Shown: positions 18,026 to 24,859 of the stretch, one piece after another
Layout of the letters: the number at the start of each line of letters is the position of its first letter
How positions within the stretch are numbered: position 1 is the first letter of the stretch
Assembly: GCF_022271405.1 (NCBI RefSeq)
Contig: NZ_JAJNAL010000013.1
Location: 1 to 64,000, forward strand
Length of the DNA: 64,000 bases
Source of the DNA: Rhodopseudomonas infernalis
GTDB taxonomy: Bacteria > Pseudomonadota > Alphaproteobacteria > Rhizobiales > Xanthobacteraceae
Direction of reading: 5' to 3'
Program-made: the position numbers and the translations under genes
The notes under the pieces: generated by a model
The model's database searches: none
Told to the model about the DNA's origin: nothing
What the model saw: only the letters and a program-made list of their open reading frames with translations

Positions 18026-19105
18026 TCAGGTGCCTTCAAGGTGCTCGTTCGACACGATCTCGATGCCGAACCCTGACAGGCCCTTGTAGTCGAATTGCGA
18101 CGAGGTGAGATGGCGGATCGAGGACACGCCGAGATCGCGCAGGATCTGTGCGCCGACTCCGATCTCGCGCCACTGCCGGTGGCGATCGGCCTCGGCCGAT
18201 TTCGGTTCGTCGATCGGCGCGACCGGAACGCCGGCAGCGCCGTCGCGCAGATACACCAGCACGCCGGAACCGTTCTTCTTGAAATGCTCGAGCACAGCTT
18301 CCATGCGCCGCGCACCGGTGAAGATCTCCTTGACGATGTTCGGCTTGTGAAACCGCGTCAGCACGTTCCGCCCGTCGCCGATGCCGTTGTAGACGCAGGC
18401 GACGTGGGCGATGGAATCGAACGGCGACCGATAGGCGTAGCCCTGCATCGGGCCGATCGGGCTTTCCAGCGGGAACGTCGCAACCCGCTCGATCAGCTTC
18501 TCGCGCGCCTGACGATGAGCGATCAGGTCGGCGATGGTGACCAGCTTGAGGTTGTGCTTCTTGGCGAATTCAACGACCTGTGCGCCCTTGGTGACGGTGC
18601 CGTCGTCGTTCATCAACTCGCTGATGACGCCGACCGGCGGCAGACTGGCGAGCCGGCACAGATCGACCGCGGCCTCCGTATGGCCCGAGCGCATCAGCAC
18701 GCCGCCGTCGCGGGCGATCAGCGGGAAGATGTGGCCCGGCCGTGCGAAGTCGGCGGCGCCGGCGTTCGGGTTGGCCAGCGCGCGGCAGCACGACGCGCGC
18801 TCATCGGCCGAGATGCCGGTGCCGTTGTCGGGCTTGTAGTCGATCGACACCGTGAAGGCGGTGGTGTGGTTGCTGTCGTTGTGCGCCACCATCGGATCGA
18901 GCCGCAGCCGGCGGGCGTCGTCCATGGTGATCGGCGCACAGACGATGCCCGACGTGTGGCGGATGATGAACGCCATCTTCTCGGCCGTGCACAACGAGGC
19001 GGCGACGACGAGATCGCCCTCGCCCTCGCGATCATCATCATCCGTGACGACGACGATTTCGCCGGCAGCGAAGGCTTGCAGAACGTCCTGGATCGGGTGC
19101 GCCAT
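18026..19105 (-). CDS. ribB: 3,4-dihydroxy-2-butanone-4-phosphate synthase with degenerate GTP cyclohydrolase II-like C-terminal half
   Basis: 359 aa. Residues 1 to about 205 are a complete RibB domain: acidic loop DDDDREGEGDLV, HTSGIVCAPIT, and PGHIFPLIARDGGVLMRSGHTEAAVDL with SELMNDDGTV. It makes the four-carbon riboflavin precursor from ribulose 5-phosphate. The remainder aligns in general pattern with GTP cyclohydrolase II (GRNVLTRFHKPNIVKEIFTGARRMEAVLEHFKKNGSGVLVYLRDG) but lacks the Cys ligands of the zinc site, so it should not act as RibA. Such fusions are known in alphaproteobacteria. No FMN riboswitch text is visible upstream. Confidence 0.9.
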   Translation of the reverse strand: MAHPIQDVLQAFAAGEIVVVTDDDDREGEGDLVVAASLCTAEKMAFIIRHTSGIVCAPITMDDARRLRLDPMVAHNDSNHTTAFTVSIDYKPDNGTGISADERASCCRALANPNAGAADFARPGHIFPLIARDGGVLMRSGHTEAAVDLCRLASLPPVGVISELMNDDGTVTKGAQVVEFAKKHNLKLVTIADLIAHRQAREKLIERVATFPLESPIGPMQGYAYRSPFDSIAHVACVYNGIGDGRNVLTRFHKPNIVKEIFTGARRMEAVLEHFKKNGSGVLVYLRDGAAGVPVAPIDEPKSAEADRHRQWREIGVGAQILRDLGVSSIRHLTSSQFDYKGLSGFGIEIVSNEHLEGT

Positions 19106-19370
19106 GGGTCACTCTCTGGAACAAGAGCAGACCATATGACGCAGCCCGCGCGGCGACGCAACCCGCGCCGCTGCGAGGCCGTTGCGAGTGTCGCACAGCG
19201 GAATGCGAAGGTGATGACAGGAACGCACAGTGGCGAGCTCCCCTCGGCCCGCATGGGTTCTCGCCCCAAGCACGGCGAGCTCCCTCGCCACGCTCTTGCG
19301 GGGAGAGGGTTGGTCAGTGCTCTTGGGCGAGCGATGAAAGCCATGCGAGCACTGAGGCTCGGCTCCCCCC

Positions 19371-19453
19371 GTAGGGTGGCGCTGAGCGAAGCGAAGCCCA
19401 CGCGGAAGAGCCCGGCGCGTGGGCACGGCGCTATGCGCCTTTGCCCACCCTAC
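19371..19453. repeat. GTAGGGTGG...CCACCCTAC inverted repeat plus REP fragment
   Basis: The interval 19106-19497 lacks genes. An inverted repeat has arms GTAGGGTGGCGCTGAGCGAA... (19371-19401) and ...GCCTTTGCCCACCCTAC (19419-19453). Left of it, at about 19261-19328, is a decayed REP-like stretch (GCTCTTGCGGGGAGAGGGTTGG). The nearest ends form the downstream flank of the AhpD-like gene and the upstream flank of ribB. Confidence 0.7.
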
Positions 19454-19497
19454 AAGGGGCGAGGCGCTTTGCTACGCATGGAAACGGCGGCGCGTGC

Positions 19498-19869
19498 TCA
19501 CGCCGGTGTCGCCGCAGCCGCCGCCTTCTTCTTGGCGAACTGATCGTACGCTTCGACGGCCTGGGCGGCGTACATCACGCTGGGGCCGGCGCCCATGTAG
19601 ATGGCCATTCCCATCGTCTCCATGATCTCGTCGCGGGTGGCGCCCTGCTTCACCGCGGCCTCGGCGTGGAAACCGATGCAGCCGTCGCAGCGCGTCGCGA
19701 CCGAGATCGCGAGGGCGATCAGCTCCTTGGTCTTGGTATCGAGCGCGTCGGCCTTGAGCGCCGCCTGCGCGATCGCCGAAAACCCTTTCATCACGTCGGG
19801 CGCGCCAGTGCGCACTTCGCGCAGCGCCGTCGACAATTCGCCCGTCAGATCGATCCAGTTCTTGTGCAT
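19498..19869 (-). CDS. carboxymuconolactone decarboxylase / AhpD-like protein
   Basis: 123-aa all-helical protein with the AhpD-type redox motif Cys61-Asp-Gly-Cys64 followed by His68 (CDGCIGFHAE) and the usual EIMETMGMAIYMGAGPSVMYA helix. The CxxC-H arrangement suggests peroxidase or disulfide-reductase chemistry rather than true carboxymuconolactone decarboxylation. ATG preceded by AGGTGA. It follows the Crp/Fnr and DUF2892 genes in the same direction, a grouping that hints at stress or sulfur/oxygen-linked regulation. Confidence 0.87.
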   Translation of the reverse strand: MHKNWIDLTGELSTALREVRTGAPDVMKGFSAIAQAALKADALDTKTKELIALAISVATRCDGCIGFHAEAAVKQGATRDEIMETMGMAIYMGAGPSVMYAAQAVEAYDQFAKKKAAAAATPA

Positions 19870-19941
19870 GGTTTCACCTGAATGAGAACAGCTCCCGGAT
19901 CGGCCTCTAGCCGATTCCGGGAGCGATGACGAACGCGTCGA

Positions 19942-20133
19942 TCAGGACTGCTTGACCGGGCAGGTCCGGATGCCGAACAGCGTGTAGGCCGGGCAGAAGC
20001 CGACAGCGGCGGTGAGCAGCGGAACGACGCCGATCCATGCCCAGATCGGGCCACCGGTCAGCGCCCAATAGATCAGGCCGATGCCGACGACGGCGCGCAG
20101 CAGACGATCGATCATTCCAACATTCACGGACAT
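19942..20133 (-). CDS. DUF2892 small membrane protein
   Basis: 63 aa with two hydrophobic hairpin-forming segments (RAVVGIGLIYWALTG and WAWIGVVPLLTAAVGFCPAYTLFGIRTC). GFCPAYTLFGIRTCP is the DUF2892 signature, seen also in the membrane part of YgaP-type rhodanese proteins. Function unknown. ATG with GAGGGG upstream. It lies 88 nt downstream of the Crp/Fnr gene and 72 nt upstream of the AhpD-like gene. Confidence 0.85.
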   Translation of the reverse strand: MSVNVGMIDRLLRAVVGIGLIYWALTGGPIWAWIGVVPLLTAAVGFCPAYTLFGIRTCPVKQS

Positions 20134-20221
20134 CGTGTTTTCCCCTCGCTTGGTTGAGTGACGCCGTATGTCTAGGGCGCGGGGGACAAGCGGTCTGTGA
20201 CGAAGTCACCGCCGAATGAAT

Positions 20222-20884
20222 TCAGTGCCCGGCGGCGGCGCGCAGCGGCGCGGCGTTGCGCAGTTCGACGCGGCCGCGGCCGAGGCTGACCCAGCCGCGC
20301 CGTTCGAACGCCTTGAGCTGCCGGCTGACGACCTCGCGGGCGCTGCCGATTTCGGCCGCGAGCTGCTGATGGGTGATCGACAATTCGCCGCCGCCGCCGG
20401 CGAGCGTCAGCAGCCGCGCCGCGAGCCGCGACTCGATCGACGCGAAGGCGACGTTCTGAATCACCGCCATCAGGTCGGCCATCCGCGCCGCCTGGGCGCC
20501 GAACACGAAGCTGCGGAATTGCGCGGAGCGCGCCATCAGATCGTTGAAGGTCGCAGCCGGCAGCGCCATCGCATGGACAGGCGTCTCGGTCACCGCGAAG
20601 GCGCTGTACGCATCGGAGGCGAGCAGCGCCAGCGTGGTGAGAATGCAGATGCTGCCGGGGCCGAGCCGATACAGCACGATCTCGTTGCCGTCGGCATCGA
20701 GCTGATACACCCGCACCGCGCCGTCGATCACCAGGATGAAAGCGTTGCACGGCTCGCCCGGCGCATACACGGTGGTGCCGGCAGGCGCGTTCATCGCCAT
20801 CGCGCCGCCGGCGAGCGGCGCGCGTTCGCCCTCCGGCATCGTGGCCAGGGCGGGAAACTGCTTCAACCAGTCGAGATTGGACAC
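20222..20884 (-). CDS. Crp/Fnr family transcriptional regulator
   Basis: 220 aa. The N-terminal cyclic-nucleotide-binding-like barrel (residues about 15-125) has no Fnr-type N-terminal cysteine cluster. The C-terminal HTH is ELSITHQQLAAEIGSAREVVSRQLKAFERRGWVSLGRGRVEL, with the SxREVVSRxLK recognition helix typical of Crp. The start is a GTG at 20884 with GGAAG just upstream. It probably governs the following DUF2892 and AhpD-like genes. The effector is unknown; ligand residues of classical cAMP binding are not evident. Confidence 0.88.
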   Translation of the reverse strand: MSNLDWLKQFPALATMPEGERAPLAGGAMAMNAPAGTTVYAPGEPCNAFILVIDGAVRVYQLDADGNEIVLYRLGPGSICILTTLALLASDAYSAFAVTETPVHAMALPAATFNDLMARSAQFRSFVFGAQAARMADLMAVIQNVAFASIESRLAARLLTLAGGGGELSITHQQLAAEIGSAREVVSRQLKAFERRGWVSLGRGRVELRNAAPLRAAAGH

Positions 20885-21045
20885 GGGACTTCCATTCGCC
20901 GCAGCATGGCTGGTCGATCGTATGATCGACGCGCGGCTTCGTCCAATTGATCCGTGTCAATGCCGAGGCGAGAGAACCACAGCTGCTGCGCCGGGCGCGC
21001 GACGTGCTACATCGTCGCTTCCGATCGGACAGGAATGGACAGGCG

Positions 21046-21186
21046 ATGGGTCTCGGACTGGGGAACAAGCTACAGAGCTGGCTCGACGGCCACGGCCTCG
21101 GCGCGATCATCGGCGCGGTGCTGGCGGTGATCGTGACGCTGGCGCTGATCCTGGTGATCGGCGGCTACTGGCTGGTGACGCCTTGA
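21046..21186 (+). CDS. 46-aa single-pass membrane protein, unrecognised
   Basis: A short frame with an amphipathic N-terminus (GLGNKLQSWLDGHG) and one strong transmembrane helix (AIIGAVLAVIVTLALILVIGGYWLV). AGGAATGGACAGG precedes the ATG. Its stop overlaps the TTG start of cobC, so it may be coupled to cobC, possibly as a leader. I recognise no family. Coding status is moderately supported by the start context and the overlap. Confidence 0.5.
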   Translation: MGLGLGNKLQSWLDGHGLGAIIGAVLAVIVTLALILVIGGYWLVTP

Positions 21187-22241
21187 CCGGCAGCGCTGCG
21201 GCGGCGCTGCGGATCCACGGCGGGCGCGTCGATCTCGCCGCCCAGGCCTATCCGGACGCGCCGCTGCCGTGGATCGACCTGTCGACCGGCATCAATCCGA
21301 TCGCCTATCCGGTGCCGCCGCTGCCGCCGGAGGCGTTCGCGCGGCTGCCGCTGGCGACCGAACTGCACGAGCTGTGCGCGGCCGCGGCGGATGCTTATGG
21401 CCTGCCGCAAGGCGCCGCGATGCTGCCGGCGCCCGGCAGCGAGATCGCGATCCGGCTGACGCCGCGGGTGCTCGCGGCGCGCCCCGCCGCGCAAGTCGGC
21501 ATCCTCACGCCGACCTACAGCTCGCACGCTGCGGCGTGGCGCGCGGCCGGCGCGCGGGTGCACGAACTCGGCGCCCTGCCCGATCCTGACGCCGCGCTCG
21601 ACGCGCTGGTGGTGGTGAATCCGAACAATCCGGACGGCCGCGGCATCGACGCCGGGACCTTGGCGGCCTTCGCGGCGACGTGGTGCGCGTCCGGCAAGCG
21701 GCTCGTCGTCGATGAGGCCTTCGCCGAGGTGCGGCCGGAGCTGTCGCTGCTCCGCGGCGCGGCGCTGCCGCCCGGCCTCGTGGTGCTGCGCTCGCTCGGC
21801 AAGTTCTTCGGCCTCGCGGGATTGCGGCTCGGTTTCGTGGCGGTGAATGCCGGCGATGCGCCGCCGTGGCGTGATCTGCTCGGCGACTGGGCCGCCTCCG
21901 GCCCCGCCTGCGCGATCGGCACGCGCGCGATGCGCGATACAGCGTGGATCGCCTCAGCGCGCGAGCGGCTCGCCGCCGATCGCCGGCGACTGGATGCAAC
22001 GCTGACCGCCGCAGGTCTGACGGCGCGCGGCGGCACCGATCTGTTCGGCCTCTATGAGGACAACGACGGGCGTGACCTGGTGGACGCGTTTGCCCGCGCG
22101 GGCATTTTGATCCGAGGCTTCACACACAGCCCGCAGTGTTATCGTTTCGGCCTGCCGGGCGATGCAGCCGCCTGGCAACGGCTGGAGCAGGTGTGCGCGA
22201 CGTTGCAAGGACGAAAAGCCGCGAACGTTGCCGCAGGCTGA
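21183..22241 (+). CDS. cobC: threonine-phosphate decarboxylase (CobC/CobD type PLP enzyme)
   Basis: 352-aa fold-type I aminotransferase-like enzyme. It begins with LRIHGGRVDLAAQAYPDAPLPWIDLSTGINPIAYP, has VVNPNNPDG and DEAFAEV, and the PLP Lys207 in RSLGKFFGLAGLRLGF. It makes (R)-1-amino-2-propanol phosphate for the cobalamin nucleotide loop. The only sensible start is a TTG at 21183, overlapping the preceding small ORF by 4 nt (TTGA). The usual partner cbiB/cobD gene is not adjacent, which is atypical for this family in alphaproteobacteria. Confidence 0.88.
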   Translation: MTGSAAAALRIHGGRVDLAAQAYPDAPLPWIDLSTGINPIAYPVPPLPPEAFARLPLATELHELCAAAADAYGLPQGAAMLPAPGSEIAIRLTPRVLAARPAAQVGILTPTYSSHAAAWRAAGARVHELGALPDPDAALDALVVVNPNNPDGRGIDAGTLAAFAATWCASGKRLVVDEAFAEVRPELSLLRGAALPPGLVVLRSLGKFFGLAGLRLGFVAVNAGDAPPWRDLLGDWAASGPACAIGTRAMRDTAWIASARERLAADRRRLDATLTAAGLTARGGTDLFGLYEDNDGRDLVDAFARAGILIRGFTHSPQCYRFGLPGDAAAWQRLEQVCATLQGRKAANVAAG

Positions 22242-22298
22242 GCCCCGGGCATGACGGGGTCAGATCGTGCCGAGCGGCCCGCAGCGGCGGCGTAGCGC

Positions 22299-22604
22299 CT
22301 ACGCTGCGCGGCGCATCGAGGGCTTGCGGAGCGGCGGGGCCGGCGCTTTCGCGACGGCGCGCGAGGCGCGGCTGTCGAAGGCATCGCCGGCGGTGAGCAG
22401 GACGAGGCCAGAGAGGCCGGCGGCGGAGCCGATCAGGCCGAGCGTGATCACCAGCGGATAGCCGATCACATAGATCGCGCCGAACAGCAGCACCACCAGA
22501 TTGAACGCGAAGAAGTACTTCGCTTCCGGAGTGCCGTGGACCGCATCCTTGGTCAACCAGCCGATCACCGGCACGTAGTAGAACGCTCGGACCAGGCCTT
22601 TCAC
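22299..22604 (-). CDS. small membrane protein, unrecognised
   Basis: 101 aa. Two transmembrane segments (AKYFFAFNLVVLLFGAIYVIGYPLVITLGLIG and SAAGLSGLVLLTAGDAF) are followed by a basic Ala/Pro-rich tail. The GTG start at 22604 has a good GGGAGAG site. Convergent with cobC. No family recognised. Confidence 0.65.
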   Translation of the reverse strand: MKGLVRAFYYVPVIGWLTKDAVHGTPEAKYFFAFNLVVLLFGAIYVIGYPLVITLGLIGSAAGLSGLVLLTAGDAFDSRASRAVAKAPAPPLRKPSMRRAA

Positions 22605-23233
22605 ATCTCTCTCCCGTGCTGTCCTGCCGGACCAGGGCGACGCAATCGCAAGCGCCTTGCAGTCCGAACTGATGGGTCATCAATCCGTCGCAGCGCAGCA
22701 ATTGTCAACGCGGAGCGGGATACCTCCGTACTCGTCCGGAGGTTAAAAGTTGATCAGATGCAATGGCTTGCTTGGGTAGTGGAGGGGCTGCCCGTAGCAT
22801 TCCGCACTGCCCGCAAAAATGACCGATGGCGTGTTGTCACCAAGCCCCGGCGGAGCGGCCGATGCGCAAGGAGGCGTCTGCCATCGTGTGACGGCGGTCT
22901 GCCGTGCGCGTGCGGCCGAGCGCCGCAACGTGTCATCAGACGGAATATCGGGCGGTGCCGCATCGCCACCATTCGCGATCGACGTCGACACTCGCTGCGA
23001 CCGATCACGCGAGTCCGTTCGCGGAATCAACAGCAAGGTATTGGCGATTTGTTTGTTTATTTCCGACAGCGGAATTCGATCCGGCCTGCATGGAAGCGGC
23101 GGCATGATGGAACACAATCGTGCGGCTAATTCGCCGCCGACCTTCGACAACGCCGCTCGTTCGTGTCTATAAAGACCTGCAACCATCCATCCAGGATGGA
23201 CCAACGCGATGATCACATCGGGAGGACGATACG
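22605..23233. other. 629-nt gene-free interval
   Basis: Several open frames cross this stretch, but none has family features or a convincing ribosome site. It ends with a leader for the acyl-CoA dehydrogenase gene that carries an inverted repeat (see 23186-23200) and a small GTCT-ATAA-AGAC dyad at 23165-23176. I see no repeat element or RNA gene in the rest. Confidence 0.5.
23186..23200. promoter_or_regulatory. candidate operator TCCATCC-A-GGATGGA
   Basis: A perfect 7-1-7 inverted repeat 33 nt before the ATG of the acyl-CoA dehydrogenase, with its GGGAGGA ribosome site between. The position fits a repressor site over the promoter or early leader. The regulator is unknown; none is encoded next to it. 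Confidence 0.45.
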
Positions 23234-24505
23234 ATGCAAGTGGCCTATGTGCCCCGCCAGACCCCCTACACGCTGTCTCCGGAAGACGAACTGAATGATC
23301 TGCGGATGTCGGAGAAGGTCCGACCGCTGTACGATCACGTCAAGAAGTTCATCGCCGAGACAGTCGAGCCGATGCAGCACGAGTTCGATATCGCGGAAGC
23401 TAAGAATACGAACCGCTGGTCGTTCTCGCAGGAGCAGCTCGATCTGCTCGGCAAGGCCAAGGCGAAGGCCAAGGAAGTCGGTCTCTGGAACTTCTTCCTG
23501 CCCGACGCCGAGACCGGCGAAGGCCTGAGCAATCTCGACTACGCTTATATCGCGGTCGAACTCGGCAAAGCACCGCTTGCCTCCGAAGTGATGAACTGCT
23601 CGGCGCCCGACACCGGCAACATGGAAGTGTTGGAACGTGTCGGCACGGCCGCGCAAAAGGAGAAGTGGCTGAAGCCGCTGCTCAACGGCGAGATCCGTTC
23701 GGCCTATGTGATGACCGAGCCGAACGTCGCGTCCTCGGACGCCAAGAACGTCTCGACCTCGGCCGTGCTCGACGGCGACGAGTGGGTGATCAACGGCGAG
23801 AAGTACTACATCTCCGGCCTCGGCGACCCGCGCTGCAAGATCATGATCGTGATGGTCAAGACCGATCCGACCGCCGCGCCCAGCAAGCAGCAGTCGCAGA
23901 TCCTGGTGCCCGTCGACACCCCCGGCGTCGAAGTGCTCGGCCCGATGCACGTATTCGGCCACGACCACGCGCCGCGCGGCCACATGCATATGCGCTTCAA
24001 CAATGTGCGCGTGCCGAAGGAGAACATCCTGCTCGGCGAAGGCCGCGGCTTCGAGATCTCGCAGCTCCGCCTCGGCCCGGGCCGCATTCATCACTGCATG
24101 CGCACCATCGGCAAGGCCGAGAAGGCGCTCGACCTGATGGTGGCACGCGGTCTCACCCGCGAGGCGTTCGGCAAGAAGCTGGCGCATCTCGGCGGCAACA
24201 TGCAGATCATCGCGCAGGCCCGCTGCGAGATCGAAGCGATGCGGCTGATGGTGCTGAAGGCCGCCAAGGCGATGGACGTGCTCGGCAACAAGGAGGCTCG
24301 TGTCTGGGTCAGCATGGTCAAGGCCATGGTGCCGGAGCGCGCCTGCAAGATCATCGACCAGGCGATCCAGATGCACGGCGCCACCGGCATCTCGCAGTGG
24401 ACCCCGCTGGCCGAGATGTACACCGACGTCCGCCATCTCCGCTTCGCCGACGGTCCGGACGAGGTGCACTGGATGGTCGTCGGTCGTCACGAACTGACGC
24501 TGTAA
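23234..24505 (+). CDS. acyl-CoA dehydrogenase (ACAD10/11-like)
   Basis: 423-aa FAD-dependent dehydrogenase with the full three-domain layout. The N-terminal helical part runs to about residue 140. SAYVMTEPNVASSDAKNVSTSA and KYYISGLGDPRCKIMIVMVKTDP form the flavin sheet. RLGPGRIHHCMRTIGKAEKALDLM and QMHGATGISQWTPLAEMYTDVRHLRFADGPDEVH close the C-terminal bundle. The long N-terminal arm and GPGRIHHCMR resemble the ACAD10/ACAD11 group, which prefers long or unusual acyl chains. Strong GGGAGGA site before the ATG. Monocistronic. Confidence 0.88.
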   Translation: MQVAYVPRQTPYTLSPEDELNDLRMSEKVRPLYDHVKKFIAETVEPMQHEFDIAEAKNTNRWSFSQEQLDLLGKAKAKAKEVGLWNFFLPDAETGEGLSNLDYAYIAVELGKAPLASEVMNCSAPDTGNMEVLERVGTAAQKEKWLKPLLNGEIRSAYVMTEPNVASSDAKNVSTSAVLDGDEWVINGEKYYISGLGDPRCKIMIVMVKTDPTAAPSKQQSQILVPVDTPGVEVLGPMHVFGHDHAPRGHMHMRFNNVRVPKENILLGEGRGFEISQLRLGPGRIHHCMRTIGKAEKALDLMVARGLTREAFGKKLAHLGGNMQIIAQARCEIEAMRLMVLKAAKAMDVLGNKEARVWVSMVKAMVPERACKIIDQAIQMHGATGISQWTPLAEMYTDVRHLRFADGPDEVHWMVVGRHELTL

Positions 24506-24537
24506 GCGACCTACAACGCGATCAACGGCTCCACGCC

Positions 24538-24622
24538 GTCATTACAAGCGAAGCGAAGCAATCCAGCAGCCCCGGTGCTCGGAGCTGGATTGCTTCGTCG
24601 CTGCGCTTCTCGCAAAAACGGA
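24538..24622. repeat. GTCATTACAAGCGAAGCGAAGCAA-type inverted repeat
   Basis: Arms GTCATTACAAGCGAAGCGAAGCAATCCAG (24538-24566) and CTGGATTGCTTCGTCGCTGCGCTTCTCGC... (24584-24612) surround a short GC loop. They form a palindromic element between the convergent dehydrogenase and Sel1 genes. The remaining part of the gap (24623-24859) shows nothing recognisable. Confidence 0.75.
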
Positions 24623-24859
24623 CAGTGAGTTCATTGCGCTCCGTGCTGTGCACCGATAGCGGGCAGGCTGCGGCGGCGATCAGCGCCGGGACCGCGGCAA
24701 TCCGTAACAGTGTTTCGGCTCCACCTGGCGCGCCAGCATTGCGCCGCCGATCAGCGGCCGACGCCGAGCCCCCATCGACTGGTCGAGCGGTCGCGGTCGG
24801 ATCATGCATCGCGGTCGGCATGACGGGCTGTCAGCAAACCTGACGTTCGGCCCGCCCCG

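Noticed and set aside
19106-19230. FMN riboswitch upstream of ribB
   Set aside because: None of the conserved RFN-element segments could be found; the leader is short and interrupted by repeats.
22819-23172. 117-codon frame in the gap before the acyl-CoA dehydrogenase
   Set aside because: Low-quality translation with no ribosome site or recognisable domain.
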